Shown here: in pieces, positions 17,161 to 25,115 of the stretch
Layout: each line of letters starts with the position of its first letter
Position numbering within the stretch: position 1 is the first letter of the stretch
Assembly: GCA_019873735.1 (NCBI GenBank)
Contig: JAIOAQ010000001.1
Coordinates: 1-64,000 of the forward strand
Direction of reading: 5' to 3'
DNA: 64,000 nucleotides
Source of the DNA: Chloroflexota bacterium
GTDB taxonomy: Bacteria; Chloroflexota; Anaerolineae; Anaerolineales; Villigracilaceae
The notes under the pieces: generated by a model
Told to the model about the DNA's origin: nothing
Database searches by the model: none
The model's input: the letters and a program-made list of their open reading frames with translations, nothing else
Made by a program: the position numbers and the translations under genes

Positions 17161-17215
17161 CCAGGGAACTGCCTGCCCTCCCGCAGGCTTTACCGATCCG
17201 GTTGCTTGCCCTGGG
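17161..17215. repeat. Short inverted repeat, copy of a dispersed element
   Basis: Outer arms ccaggg/ccctgg enclose an element (17168-17191) that matches 46158-46181 at about 21 of 24 positions, including the core cctcccgcagg. The stretch lies between the convergent sirtuin and lipoprotein genes and may serve as a terminator or be a decayed mobile repeat. Confidence 0.45.
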
Positions 17216-17217
17216 CG

Positions 17218-19743
17218 CTACCTCGTTATACCCAGCAGGCGCGGAAACCAGTACCAGAGAATATCGGCGGCGGGCTTGCCATGCACCGAAGCCGACTTAT
17301 CCTGCAGCAGGGCCGGGGGATAGTAACCGCGGCTGACCACCCCGCCAACCCAGGGGCGCGTGTTGACCGCCTCCAGCATTGCCTGATACAGGTCGGCCTG
17401 TCGCTGCAGGCTCAAGATCAGGGACGGGTAATCAGGATTGGGCCGGCTCAGAACCGTCCATTCGAGACAGCGTCCTTGCAAGTCGGGCAGGCAGGCCGTC
17501 CCGGCGGTCGTCGTAGAGGGGAAGGCCAGTCCAAGAACAATGGGCTTTTTGTACGCATTTTGAAGAACCGCAACTTCCTCATCTAGCAAGCGTCCTGCCT
17601 GTGCGGTAATCTGATCGCGGGGTGTTTCGCTGGAAGTAGCAAGGGGGGCTTGCCAGAGCAAATACAGACTATCGGTTTCAAAGATGAAGCCCGGCATAGA
17701 GGCCAGATTCCCCGGCGTATACGGCCAGGCCCACCACAGCGGACCTTTGTAATGGGCGCGCACTTCGGCAATGATTGACCGCCAGCGGTTTTCGGCGTCT
17801 GCCGGCACGCCCGAGGCGCTTCCATCTGCCAGCGTGCCGCCCGGCATGGCCGGCGCCAGCCATTCGCCGCCCAGAATCAAGGCCTGTGCGCCAGATTGCG
17901 CCGCCAGGTCCGCGTGATGAAGCGCAAACTGCCGGTAAGAATCGAACCAGGCATTCCACCAGTCTGGGCCGCGTGGGGCGTCGAGCCACCAGTTGGCCGA
18001 AGCAACCGGAAAGCGCGGCGAGGGAAAGATGGCCACATTCAGGTTGAGAGCCCGCGCCTGACTGACCATCGACAAACTGTCGTTCCAGAAAACGTCTTTC
18101 CCGGCTTGAATGGTGAAAACCAACGGACGGCTGTGGACATACGTCCACGAAGGGGTGACAAAGACCCAGTTTGTGCCGAGGGCCTGAATATTTTGAAAGG
18201 CCTGTGGCATGTGAGTTGACCAGGTCGGGTGCTGCATGGGCTGTAATTCCACACCGGCGACAAAGCCGGCGCTTCGTTTCTGAATAGGCGAACTGGTAAT
18301 TGTGACAGGCCCACTTTCTTTTAGCCAGTTCCAGCCCATGATCGTGTCTTGAATATCCTGCGGCATCAGGCTGGTGCTGACTCGCCGCCCAATCGGGTTG
18401 TTTCCTGCTGTGGCCTGGTCATCTGCGCTGCCGCATTCCGCGTTTCGGCAGTAGCGGTAGGTAAAATCTCCCAACATGTTGAGCGGGCTGTAAACCTTGT
18501 AGGCCCATTGATTGTTCCCCAGCGGCCACATCGGGATGGGCTCTGTCCAGCCATAAGGATTGAACTGAATATAAACAACGTCGCCGGGCGGTGTGACCGC
18601 AGGCGCTTTGACCTGAAACAGGATAGGCGCCGAATTGCCAGCCTGCCAGGTCTCGACTGTGTCGTTGATCTGGATAGGGGCATTGGTTTGCGGGATAATC
18701 AATTGCCGCAAGACAAACTCGCCGCTTGTTTTATGCTCGGCGTTCCAAAAGCCGTCGCCCAGCGTGTACTTGTAACGCAAGTCAACCCCTGCCGGCAGAT
18801 AGAGCGAAAGGCTGTATCGGCCATCGGCCTGACGGGTGAGGGTCGGCATACGGCTGGCGGTTGTGCTCAAGCCGCCATTCAGGTCGGCAAAGGTGTTTCC
18901 CAGTTGCAGCAAGTTGCCGGCCAGCCTTACCGGCGCGCCCTTGACGGTGTTGGCGGGTACGCTGACGGTAAAGATGACGTTGACCAGCGGCGCGGGCTTC
19001 ACCCTCAATTCCACCGGCGTTACCAGGCCGGCGGCTACCTGCGCCCCTTGTTGGAAGGGGATATAGGTGCCGTCGGGTGCGTAGGCCGTAATGTTGTGTG
19101 TGCCCGGCGGAAGCCCCCACAGGCTAAAACGGCCGCTTGAATCGCTCCATGCCTGAGCCCCGCCGCCGGTTATCAGCATATTGGGCAAAGGAGCGCCCGT
19201 ATCTGCATTCAGCACCCGTCCCTGAATCTGGCCCGTGCTTCCTGTGAAGGGGCGGTTTGCCCAGGCGCTGATGATGTCGGTTGCAACGCCAGGGCCGGTG
19301 ACGTAGTACATGCGATAGCGTACCGGCGCTCCCAAACTGGTTGCCTCGATGGCAGGCGCACTGCCTGCCAGAATGTAGCGGTACTTTACCACCGACCCAA
19401 CCGCCAGCGGCAGGTTGACGGCGTATGTCTGCGCGTCTTTGGGCTGCATCGGGTAGTTGACTGTGTTGAAAGACAGGCCGGTAACTTCGTCTACAAGGCT
19501 GATGGCCAGCGTTTCGCCCGGCAAGAGCGGCGCCGGAAGCACTGCCTCGAAGGTCACCTGAGCCGCGGGGAAGGGTGTAGCCGTAGGGATAACCGGCCCT
19601 GGCGTGGATGTGGGTACGGTTGGAAACGGCCACTCAAGCAGAGAGATGGAACACGCCGTGCCGGTTACAAGAATCAAGCCGGCCAGCATCAGTCTCACCA
19701 GATAAAAGGTGATACGTTGAGTCTGAGAAGAGCGTAAGTTCAT
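17218..19743 (-). CDS. Secreted multidomain lipoprotein with glycoside-hydrolase-like C-terminus
   Basis: 841 aa from the ATG at 19743, which has GAGGAAGGG before it and gives a lipoprotein-type signal (Cys31). In order there are a Pro/Thr linker, a beta domain (about 60-160), a carboxypeptidase-regulatory-like Ig domain (about 172-248: QGRVLNADTGAPLP, then SGRFSLWGLPPGTH), a starch-binding CBM20-like domain (about 255-360, with LRYKYTLGDGFW) and another beta domain (about 370-465). The C-terminal region (about 480-841) has a TIM-barrel look (MPQAFQNIQALGTNWVFVTP) and LILGGEWLA with Glu627 as a candidate catalytic acid, recalling GH113-like proteins. Probably an anchored extracellular glycan-acting enzyme; the substrate is unknown. 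Confidence 0.7.
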   Translation of the reverse strand: MNLRSSQTQRITFYLVRLMLAGLILVTGTACSISLLEWPFPTVPTSTPGPVIPTATPFPAAQVTFEAVLPAPLLPGETLAISLVDEVTGLSFNTVNYPMQPKDAQTYAVNLPLAVGSVVKYRYILAGSAPAIEATSLGAPVRYRMYYVTGPGVATDIISAWANRPFTGSTGQIQGRVLNADTGAPLPNMLITGGGAQAWSDSSGRFSLWGLPPGTHNITAYAPDGTYIPFQQGAQVAAGLVTPVELRVKPAPLVNVIFTVSVPANTVKGAPVRLAGNLLQLGNTFADLNGGLSTTASRMPTLTRQADGRYSLSLYLPAGVDLRYKYTLGDGFWNAEHKTSGEFVLRQLIIPQTNAPIQINDTVETWQAGNSAPILFQVKAPAVTPPGDVVYIQFNPYGWTEPIPMWPLGNNQWAYKVYSPLNMLGDFTYRYCRNAECGSADDQATAGNNPIGRRVSTSLMPQDIQDTIMGWNWLKESGPVTITSSPIQKRSAGFVAGVELQPMQHPTWSTHMPQAFQNIQALGTNWVFVTPSWTYVHSRPLVFTIQAGKDVFWNDSLSMVSQARALNLNVAIFPSPRFPVASANWWLDAPRGPDWWNAWFDSYRQFALHHADLAAQSGAQALILGGEWLAPAMPGGTLADGSASGVPADAENRWRSIIAEVRAHYKGPLWWAWPYTPGNLASMPGFIFETDSLYLLWQAPLATSSETPRDQITAQAGRLLDEEVAVLQNAYKKPIVLGLAFPSTTTAGTACLPDLQGRCLEWTVLSRPNPDYPSLILSLQRQADLYQAMLEAVNTRPWVGGVVSRGYYPPALLQDKSASVHGKPAADILWYWFPRLLGITR

Positions 19744-19784
19744 GGCGATTCCCTTCCTCGATCGGTCAATTGCCGGCTGTGCCT

Positions 19785-20681
19785 TCACTTTGCTTTCTCT
19801 TCTTTGTCCTTGCGGCGCAGGAAGCGGGCAAAGTAACTCATGCCGATGCTGACGAAATATAACAGAACCATGGGGAGCATGAGCAAGCCCATGTTCACCG
19901 GGTCCACCGTTGGGGTGATAATGGCGGCCAGAATGGCAATAATGACAATGGCAAAGCGCCACTGGGCGACCAGCATACGAGGCTGAAGGAAGTTGAGCCA
20001 GGTTAGGGCAAAGACGACCAGCGGAAATTCAAAGACCACCCCAATCCAGAACAACAGGCTGGTGATGAAATTAAAATACGATTGCGGGCGCAACTCGGCG
20101 CGGATGCCCATGAAATCCAGCAAAAACTTCAATGCAGGTGGCAGCAAGAAATAGTAGGCTACGAACACGCCTGCCGCGAAGAAAATCGTTGCCAGCGGGA
20201 TGAAAACCAGCGAAATCTGGCGTGTGCGCGGCGTCAACCCTGGCGCGATGAAGAGCCAAAGTTCAAAGACAATCAAAGGAATGGCAAATATGAAGCCTGT
20301 CAACAAGGCAACGCGCATGAAGACGCCGACCGATTCGGTCACTTCAATGGCGCGTAATGCTTCCAGCCCGCCTACCAGTTGAGCAAGGTAGTTGATCAGG
20401 CGTTCGGTAAAGGCAAATGAGATAAACGTGGTAACAATCAGGTAGAGAAGAGAGCGCAGAATGTGCCGCCGCAGGCCCTCGATGTGGTCCCACAGCGAGG
20501 CGCGGACGTTTTTATCCTGCAAGACATCCGCAAAACTATCTGCCAGCGGGCGGTCTTCAATCGGGTCGGTGAGAAAATGATAGGCTCTTTTAACTCCCCG
20601 AAACGGCAGCGCCACGAGCCAGAACAGAAAACGAAAGGGCGCGCTGACAATCCACCAGAGCGCAGAAAAGAATTTGCGCAT
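19785..20681 (-). CDS. tatC: Sec-independent translocase TatC with N-terminal extension
   Basis: 298 aa. The TatC core begins at about residue 60 (LWDHIEGLRRHILRSLLY) and has six helices with the conserved F-E-L-W-L-F-I-A-P-G-L segment after helix 2 and the E-F-P-L region. It forms the receptor for twin-arginine signal peptides together with TatA/B, encoded 5 bases upstream. The 60-residue N-terminal extension is hydrophobic and basic (FFSALWWIVSAPFRFLFWLV) and could be an extra membrane segment, which is unusual for TatC. Confidence 0.93.
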   Translation of the reverse strand: MRKFFSALWWIVSAPFRFLFWLVALPFRGVKRAYHFLTDPIEDRPLADSFADVLQDKNVRASLWDHIEGLRRHILRSLLYLIVTTFISFAFTERLINYLAQLVGGLEALRAIEVTESVGVFMRVALLTGFIFAIPLIVFELWLFIAPGLTPRTRQISLVFIPLATIFFAAGVFVAYYFLLPPALKFLLDFMGIRAELRPQSYFNFITSLLFWIGVVFEFPLVVFALTWLNFLQPRMLVAQWRFAIVIIAILAAIITPTVDPVNMGLLMLPMVLLYFVSIGMSYFARFLRRKDKEEKAK

Positions 20682-20686
20682 CCCCC

Positions 20687-21073
20687 TCAGCCTCCCGAAG
20701 CCGTTTCTTCATCTGCAGAAGGCAATGCCGCCTGCGGCGCAGCCGGCGGTTGTGGCGATGGGATGGTGGTCGGTTCTGCTTCAGGAACGGGAACGCCTGC
20801 CCAACTGCCGTAACCGCCGCTCACTTCCCGTGAGGTTTTCTTCAGTTCTTCCTCAATCTCTTTCAGGTTGGCTTCTCTCATCAACTTGTTGGGCAGCGTT
20901 TGCAGTTCGCGGCCTGTTTTGGTGATCACCTTCCACGTATCCGACATCACCAGTTTTCGCAAGCCGTCTCCAAGCACTTTGGCCGACTTTTGCATTTCGT
21001 TTGGGCCGAGAACAATCAGCACAATAATTAAAATAAAAAGCAGTTCGGGAACACCAATACCCAGGATATCCAT
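20687..21073 (-). CDS. TatA/TatB-type translocase subunit
   Basis: 128 aa from the ATG at 21073. It has an N-terminal helix MDILGIGVPELLFILIIVLI followed at once by the L-G-P hinge, an amphipathic helix (KSAKVLGDGLRKLVMSD) and a Pro/Ala-rich acidic tail. The first residues lack the TatB-specific Glu-Pro arrangement clearly enough that TatA and TatB cannot be separated by eye. It partners the adjacent TatC. Upstream readings of this frame overlap nusB and are not coding. Confidence 0.87.
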   Translation of the reverse strand: MDILGIGVPELLFILIIVLIVLGPNEMQKSAKVLGDGLRKLVMSDTWKVITKTGRELQTLPNKLMREANLKEIEEELKKTSREVSGGYGSWAGVPVPEAEPTTIPSPQPPAAPQAALPSADEETASGG

Positions 21074-21077
21074 AACA

Positions 21078-21518
21078 TTAAGCCTTGTGCGAAGAGCGAA
21101 GGATTTGCGAGATTTCGTTTTGGTGCTGTGCCAGGCTGCCCAGCACGCCATTGACAAAGCGCGGGGCGCTGTCAGAGCCAAACATTTTTGCCAGTTCAAC
21201 GGCTTCGTTAATCGCCACTTTGACCGGCGTTTCGCGCTGAACGGCAAATTCCCAGGTTGCCATGCGCAAAATATTCCGGTCAATGGTGGCAATTTGGTCC
21301 AGCGGCCATTCGGGTGCATAACCCGCAATGGCCTGATCAATTTTCTCAATTAAAGGAAGCACGCCGTACACAATGCCGCGCGCAAAATCTGCCAAAGCGT
21401 CCGGCAGGGGAGTATCCTCCAGCCGCTGTCGAAACACATCGGCTGGAGGGTGATTCGTCATATCTACTTCGTAAAGTACTTGAAGGGCCAGGCCACGCGC
21501 CCTGGTGCGCGCTTTCAT
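21078..21518 (-). CDS. nusB: Transcription antitermination factor NusB
   Basis: 146 aa, all-helical, with the NusB pattern R-x-x-A-L-Q-x-L-Y-E-V near the N-terminus, ATIDRNILRMATWEF, VKVAINEAVELAKMFGS and APRFVNGVLG. It binds boxA RNA with NusE/S10 during rRNA synthesis. The gene lies 7 bases after the Asp23 gene and 4 before tatA/B, in the same minus-strand run. Confidence 0.95.
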   Translation of the reverse strand: MKARTRARGLALQVLYEVDMTNHPPADVFRQRLEDTPLPDALADFARGIVYGVLPLIEKIDQAIAGYAPEWPLDQIATIDRNILRMATWEFAVQRETPVKVAINEAVELAKMFGSDSAPRFVNGVLGSLAQHQNEISQILRSSHKA

Positions 21519-21525
21519 AAGCGAC

Positions 21526-21882
21526 TCAGTCCTTTATCGCGTTTTCGTAATCTATATCCTCGATGTGAATGTTGACGTGTCCAACTTCCATGCTCACCAT
21601 TTCTTGAATGGCACGCGCCACATGCTGCTGAATGGTGCGGCTGACCTCGCGAATGTTTACACTGTGTTCCAAAACCACATACAGGTCAATATTGACAATG
21701 TCATCTTCCACGCTGATGCGCACGCCGTCGCTGTCGCCGCGCCGGAAGATGCGATTAACGCCACCCGAAACCGGCGCCATGCGCTTCACGCCCTCTACCT
21801 CTAACGTGGACATACGCGCAATGGTCACCAGCACATCGGGTGTAAGGGTGGTTTTGCCAGGGGGGCGGGTATAACCAGTCAT
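21526..21882 (-). CDS. Asp23/Gls24 family envelope stress protein
   Basis: 118 aa with the family core: GKTTLTPDVLVTIARMSTLEV near the N-terminus, then a DIVNIDLYVVLEHSVNIREV segment and VSRTIQQHVARAIQEMVSMEV. Asp23/Gls24 proteins are cytoplasmic or membrane-tethered and linked to cell-envelope stress in Gram-positive bacteria. Immediate linkage to nusB is also seen in Firmicutes, so the gene order is conserved across phyla. Confidence 0.9.
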   Translation of the reverse strand: MTGYTRPPGKTTLTPDVLVTIARMSTLEVEGVKRMAPVSGGVNRIFRRGDSDGVRISVEDDIVNIDLYVVLEHSVNIREVSRTIQQHVARAIQEMVSMEVGHVNIHIEDIDYENAIKD

Positions 21883-21906
21883 TGTCTACCTCTTTCGTTT
21901 ATGTGA

Positions 21907-22665
21907 TTACATCATGACCATGCCGCCATCTACGCTGAGCACTTGACCGGTAATGAAGGCGGCCTCGTCTGAAACCAAAAAGCCGACGGCATAGGCAATA
22001 TCTTCGGGCGTTCCAAAGCGTCCGAGCGGGGTGGCCTTGATCGAAGCCTCTTTGATTTCTTGGGGCAGGTGTTCGGTCAGGGCGGTGGTGACATACCCCG
22101 GCGCAACCGCATTGACGGTGATGTTGCGCGACCCAAGTTCGCGCGCCAGCGACTTGGTCAGCCCAATCAGGCCGGCCTTAGAGGCGGCGTAATTGACCTG
22201 ACCGGCGTTCCCAGAAAGGCCAACCACCGAGGTGATATTGACGATACGGCCATAGCGCTGCTTCATCATGGGGCGGACAACAGCCTTGCAGCAATTGAAC
22301 GCGCCCTTGAGATTCACGTCCAGCACAATATCCCAATCGGCTTCGTCAATGCGCATAATTAAGTTGTCGCGTGTGATGCCAGCATTGTTGACCAGGATGT
22401 CAATTTTGCCAAAGGTGGAAAGGGCGCAATCTATAAAGCCTTGCACGCTCTGGCTGTCGGCCACATCTACCAGACAGCCGCTTGTCCGGCGCCCGGTTGC
22501 GGCGGCAATCTCATTGGCGGTGACCTGGGCCTGCTCGGCAAGCCGATCGCCGCAAACTACGTCCGCGCCGCGCTGAGCCAGCAGGGTGGCAATCGCCCGT
22601 CCGATGCCGCGTGAGGCGCCGGTCACAACCGCCACGCGGCCGGCCAGAGGGGTATATTCGCTCAT
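21907..22665 (-). CDS. fabG: 3-oxoacyl-[acyl-carrier-protein] reductase
   Basis: 252 aa short-chain dehydrogenase. It has the NADP-binding TGASRGIG motif, NNAG, the active-site Ser-Tyr-Lys with YAASKAG, and the C-terminal FLVSDEAAFITGQVLSVDGG typical of FabG. It reduces 3-oxoacyl-ACP in fatty acid elongation. The start at 22665 is set by AAGGAGAAGG; the extended frame upstream has no homology. No other fab gene is adjacent, so a role in another SDR pathway is possible. Confidence 0.88.
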   Translation of the reverse strand: MSEYTPLAGRVAVVTGASRGIGRAIATLLAQRGADVVCGDRLAEQAQVTANEIAAATGRRTSGCLVDVADSQSVQGFIDCALSTFGKIDILVNNAGITRDNLIMRIDEADWDIVLDVNLKGAFNCCKAVVRPMMKQRYGRIVNITSVVGLSGNAGQVNYAASKAGLIGLTKSLARELGSRNITVNAVAPGYVTTALTEHLPQEIKEASIKATPLGRFGTPEDIAYAVGFLVSDEAAFITGQVLSVDGGMVMM

Positions 22666-22737
22666 CGTCCTTCTCCTTGAATCAGAATTATACACCATGG
22701 GGTGCTGTGGAATTAACACCAAAGCGGCGGCTTGGTT

Positions 22738-23379
22738 TTACCTTTTCAATCCCAGCCCCAGGCCCAGCCCGCCCAACAGCGAGAAGGCACCGGTGAAAAT
22801 GAAGCAATCCTGCCAGAAGCGCATGGGGAACAGGCGGATGAGCGTGTCTGAGAAGTAGAACAGCCAGGTATCACCCTCAAAGAAGAGACGGTGAAACTGT
22901 GTGAACAATTGCTCAAAGTTGACGACTACCAGCACGAGGACAGCCGCGACCAGCCCGACGGTTAGCCACCCCCCTCGTCTCAGACCAAGCCGATAGTGGG
23001 GGATGTGATCCCAGAGCCAGGATCCAAGCCCGAGCAGGGCAAGCAGGCCCAGGTCCAGGAGCCAGAACCGCAGGACGATGCGGGTCAGTTCTTTTACGTC
23101 CTGCATGTGGCTGAGTTCGCGTTCGTTAAAGAGCGGTTGGCCGTCGTCAAAAGTCAGGTTTCCCAGGTAGGAGATGTCGGCCTGATTGGTCAGGTAGTTG
23201 AGGGCATAGGGCGCCCAGCGTAGGCGGTCTTGCTGGGTGAAGCCGTAGGGGTCCGCCGGGAAACCGGGCAGGCGGTATTCAATTTGCAAGAAGGTGGGGG
23301 TCATGAGCAGGCGCAAGCCCAGCCCCAACAGTGCGAAGGGCACCAGCAGGGCCGTCAGCCAGCCAAATAACGCTTTCAT
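22738..23379 (-). CDS. lit: Lit-like lipoprotein intramolecular transacylase (TIGR01906/DUF1461)
   Basis: 213 aa integral membrane protein with four or five helices. It matches the TIGR01906 family, whose characterised member Lit moves an acyl chain of lipoproteins to make lyso-form lipoproteins. Two candidate catalytic histidines stand in the expected surroundings: His91 in ERELSHMQDV and His163 in FTQFHRLFFEGDTWLF. Their spacing of 72 equals, as I recall, that of the catalytic pair in a studied Lit. The start overlaps the end of the upstream gene by 4 bases. The many lipoproteins in this window would be natural substrates. Confidence 0.78.
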   Translation of the reverse strand: MKALFGWLTALLVPFALLGLGLRLLMTPTFLQIEYRLPGFPADPYGFTQQDRLRWAPYALNYLTNQADISYLGNLTFDDGQPLFNERELSHMQDVKELTRIVLRFWLLDLGLLALLGLGSWLWDHIPHYRLGLRRGGWLTVGLVAAVLVLVVVNFEQLFTQFHRLFFEGDTWLFYFSDTLIRLFPMRFWQDCFIFTGAFSLLGGLGLGLGLKR

Positions 23380-24926
23380 CGCAGAATCTCCGTTTCGCCG
23401 CTGAGGACAAAATGAACAACCATGTCGTTGACAATCCACTCGATGGGGGCGCGGTCGTCGGTGAAGACGGTGGTCGTTTCGTAGCCGGGCATCAGGTTGA
23501 CCAGGGTGTTTTGAGAGACGGTCAGCAGCAGCGGGTCTACATCGCTGCGCGGATAGAGCAGCATCAGGTTGGTGGCCAGGTTGCGGACGCGGGTGGGCTG
23601 GCGGGTGGCGTAAATCATCGTGTTAAAGGTGTTGGGAATGTCCATGATATGCACGGTGGGGAAGATGGTCGCCAGAGTCGTTGCCAGGCCGTTGATCAGG
23701 CGGCGGTCGCCCGGCGTGCTGCCAACATTGATGGTCAACACGCCGTCTTCGGTCAGGTGGTTGTAGGCCGTCAGGAAGAATTCCTGGGTGGTCATGTGCC
23801 ATGGGATATATGGCGGGCGGTAGGCGTCCACGGCAATAATGGTGTACTTGTGGGGGCTGTGTTCCAGCCCCCAGCGCCCGTCTTGAACATACACGTTCAG
23901 GTTGGGCAGGTTCATGTCGAAATATTTTCGTCCGACTTCTACGATTTTGGGGTCAATCTCATAGCCGTCAATGGGGATATCGCCGTAAACGGCAGTCGCC
24001 TGACGCGCAACGGTGCCGGCTGCCAGGCCAACAACGGCAATGCGTTTAACGTTCTCCGGCGGATAGGGAGGGGCATTGAAAAGAGGGCCAACCAGAAAGT
24101 GCTCCCATGGCCCATGGTAGTACAGGATGGTGGGGTGATAGACGGAATGGATTCCCTGCCCGTCATTCAGCCGCAGGTAGCGGTACTCATTGTACTCAAC
24201 GACCTGGATGTAATTGTACGCCGACTCGGTTTCGTAGATTTGCCCCTGGGATTTTTTTAGCGGCCCAACGCCCCAAATCAGCGCCAGGATGATCAGAACA
24301 GGCATCCAGGCATAGAGCAGGGCAGTACGCCAGCCGGCGCTTAGCTGCAAGCCGATCAGGGCAACAAAAGTCAAAAACAGGCTGAAGACCAGAAAAGTGC
24401 GCACCGTGCCGATGAGAGGCACCAGCAAGAGAGCAGGCAGGAATGTGCCGAGAAATGAACCCGCGGTGGAGATGGCGTAAAGCGTGCCGGCCACGTTGCC
24501 AGATCGGTGTGTGTCCTTCAGGCTGAGGCGGATGGCAAAGGGTGAGATTGTCCCAAGCAAGGTGATGGGCAGGCTGAAGAGGATGAGCACGCCCACAAAA
24601 GAACCCAGCAGGGGGCCTAACTGCAGACTGTCGAATGCGGCAGCGGCGGCGCGCAACACCGGTTGAGATACAAACGGGATTGCTCCCAACGCGAACGCGC
24701 CCCAGGCGAGAATGCGGTACATTGTTTTTGCATCGGGGGACTGATCCGCCCAGCGCCCGCCGACCAGGTAGCCGGCGGCAAGGTAAATGAGGATCAGGCC
24801 GATAATACTGGCCCAAACCAGATTGCTGTCGCCAAAGAATCCGCCCAACAAACGAGAGGCCGAGAGTTCGGCAGCCAACGTCACCATGCCAGAAGCAAAT
24901 ACGGTGAAGCGAATGTATTTTTGCAT
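23376..24926 (-). CDS. Fused membrane / spermidine-synthase-like protein
   Basis: 516 aa. Residues 1-230 hold about seven or eight membrane helices of the MFS-like 'fused spermidine synthase' type, with SPFAIRL and an S-T-A-G-S-F-L-G-T helix. Residues about 235-515 are a soluble Rossmann methyltransferase-like domain (VVGLAAGTVARQ, DGYEIDPKIVEVGRKYF, VQDGRWGLE, VDAYRPPYIPWHMTT). The usual G-G-G-D-G polyamine-synthase loop is altered, so aminopropyl transfer is unproven; the family's true reaction is not established. AAGGAG precedes the ATG. It is co-transcribed with the Lit-like gene. Confidence 0.82.
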   Translation of the reverse strand: MQKYIRFTVFASGMVTLAAELSASRLLGGFFGDSNLVWASIIGLILIYLAAGYLVGGRWADQSPDAKTMYRILAWGAFALGAIPFVSQPVLRAAAAAFDSLQLGPLLGSFVGVLILFSLPITLLGTISPFAIRLSLKDTHRSGNVAGTLYAISTAGSFLGTFLPALLLVPLIGTVRTFLVFSLFLTFVALIGLQLSAGWRTALLYAWMPVLIILALIWGVGPLKKSQGQIYETESAYNYIQVVEYNEYRYLRLNDGQGIHSVYHPTILYYHGPWEHFLVGPLFNAPPYPPENVKRIAVVGLAAGTVARQATAVYGDIPIDGYEIDPKIVEVGRKYFDMNLPNLNVYVQDGRWGLEHSPHKYTIIAVDAYRPPYIPWHMTTQEFFLTAYNHLTEDGVLTINVGSTPGDRRLINGLATTLATIFPTVHIMDIPNTFNTMIYATRQPTRVRNLATNLMLLYPRSDVDPLLLTVSQNTLVNLMPGYETTTVFTDDRAPIEWIVNDMVVHFVLSGETEILR

Positions 24927-24958
24927 ACATACTCCTTGTCAGGAGGCAGAGTAGGTTG

Positions 24959-24964
24959 ATTATA
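24959..24964 (-). promoter_or_regulatory. -10 element of the fused spermidine-synthase-like gene
   Basis: TATAAT on the minus strand, about 32 bases before the start codon. No clear -35 is seen. Confidence 0.4.
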
Positions 24965-25047
24965 CCCCAGGAGACCCGACGAAAAGCCTGCAGGTGAAAC
25001 ATCTTCGTTTGAACATCTTATTAACTTTGGAGCGATTGTTAAAAGAC

Positions 25048-25075
25048 TTGACAAATTTACTTTTTGTGCTATGAT
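25048..25075 (+). promoter_or_regulatory. Strong sigma-70 promoter of the ROK regulator
   Basis: Consensus TTGACA at 25048-25053 and TATGAT at 25070-25075 with a 16-base spacer. The transcript should start about 30 bases before the ATG at 25116. The surrounding AT-rich stretch is the clearest promoter in the window. Confidence 0.75.
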
Positions 25076-25115
25076 AAATGGTGTAATTTGCCGTTTTTAG
25101 CCCCCTTTTTCGCTT

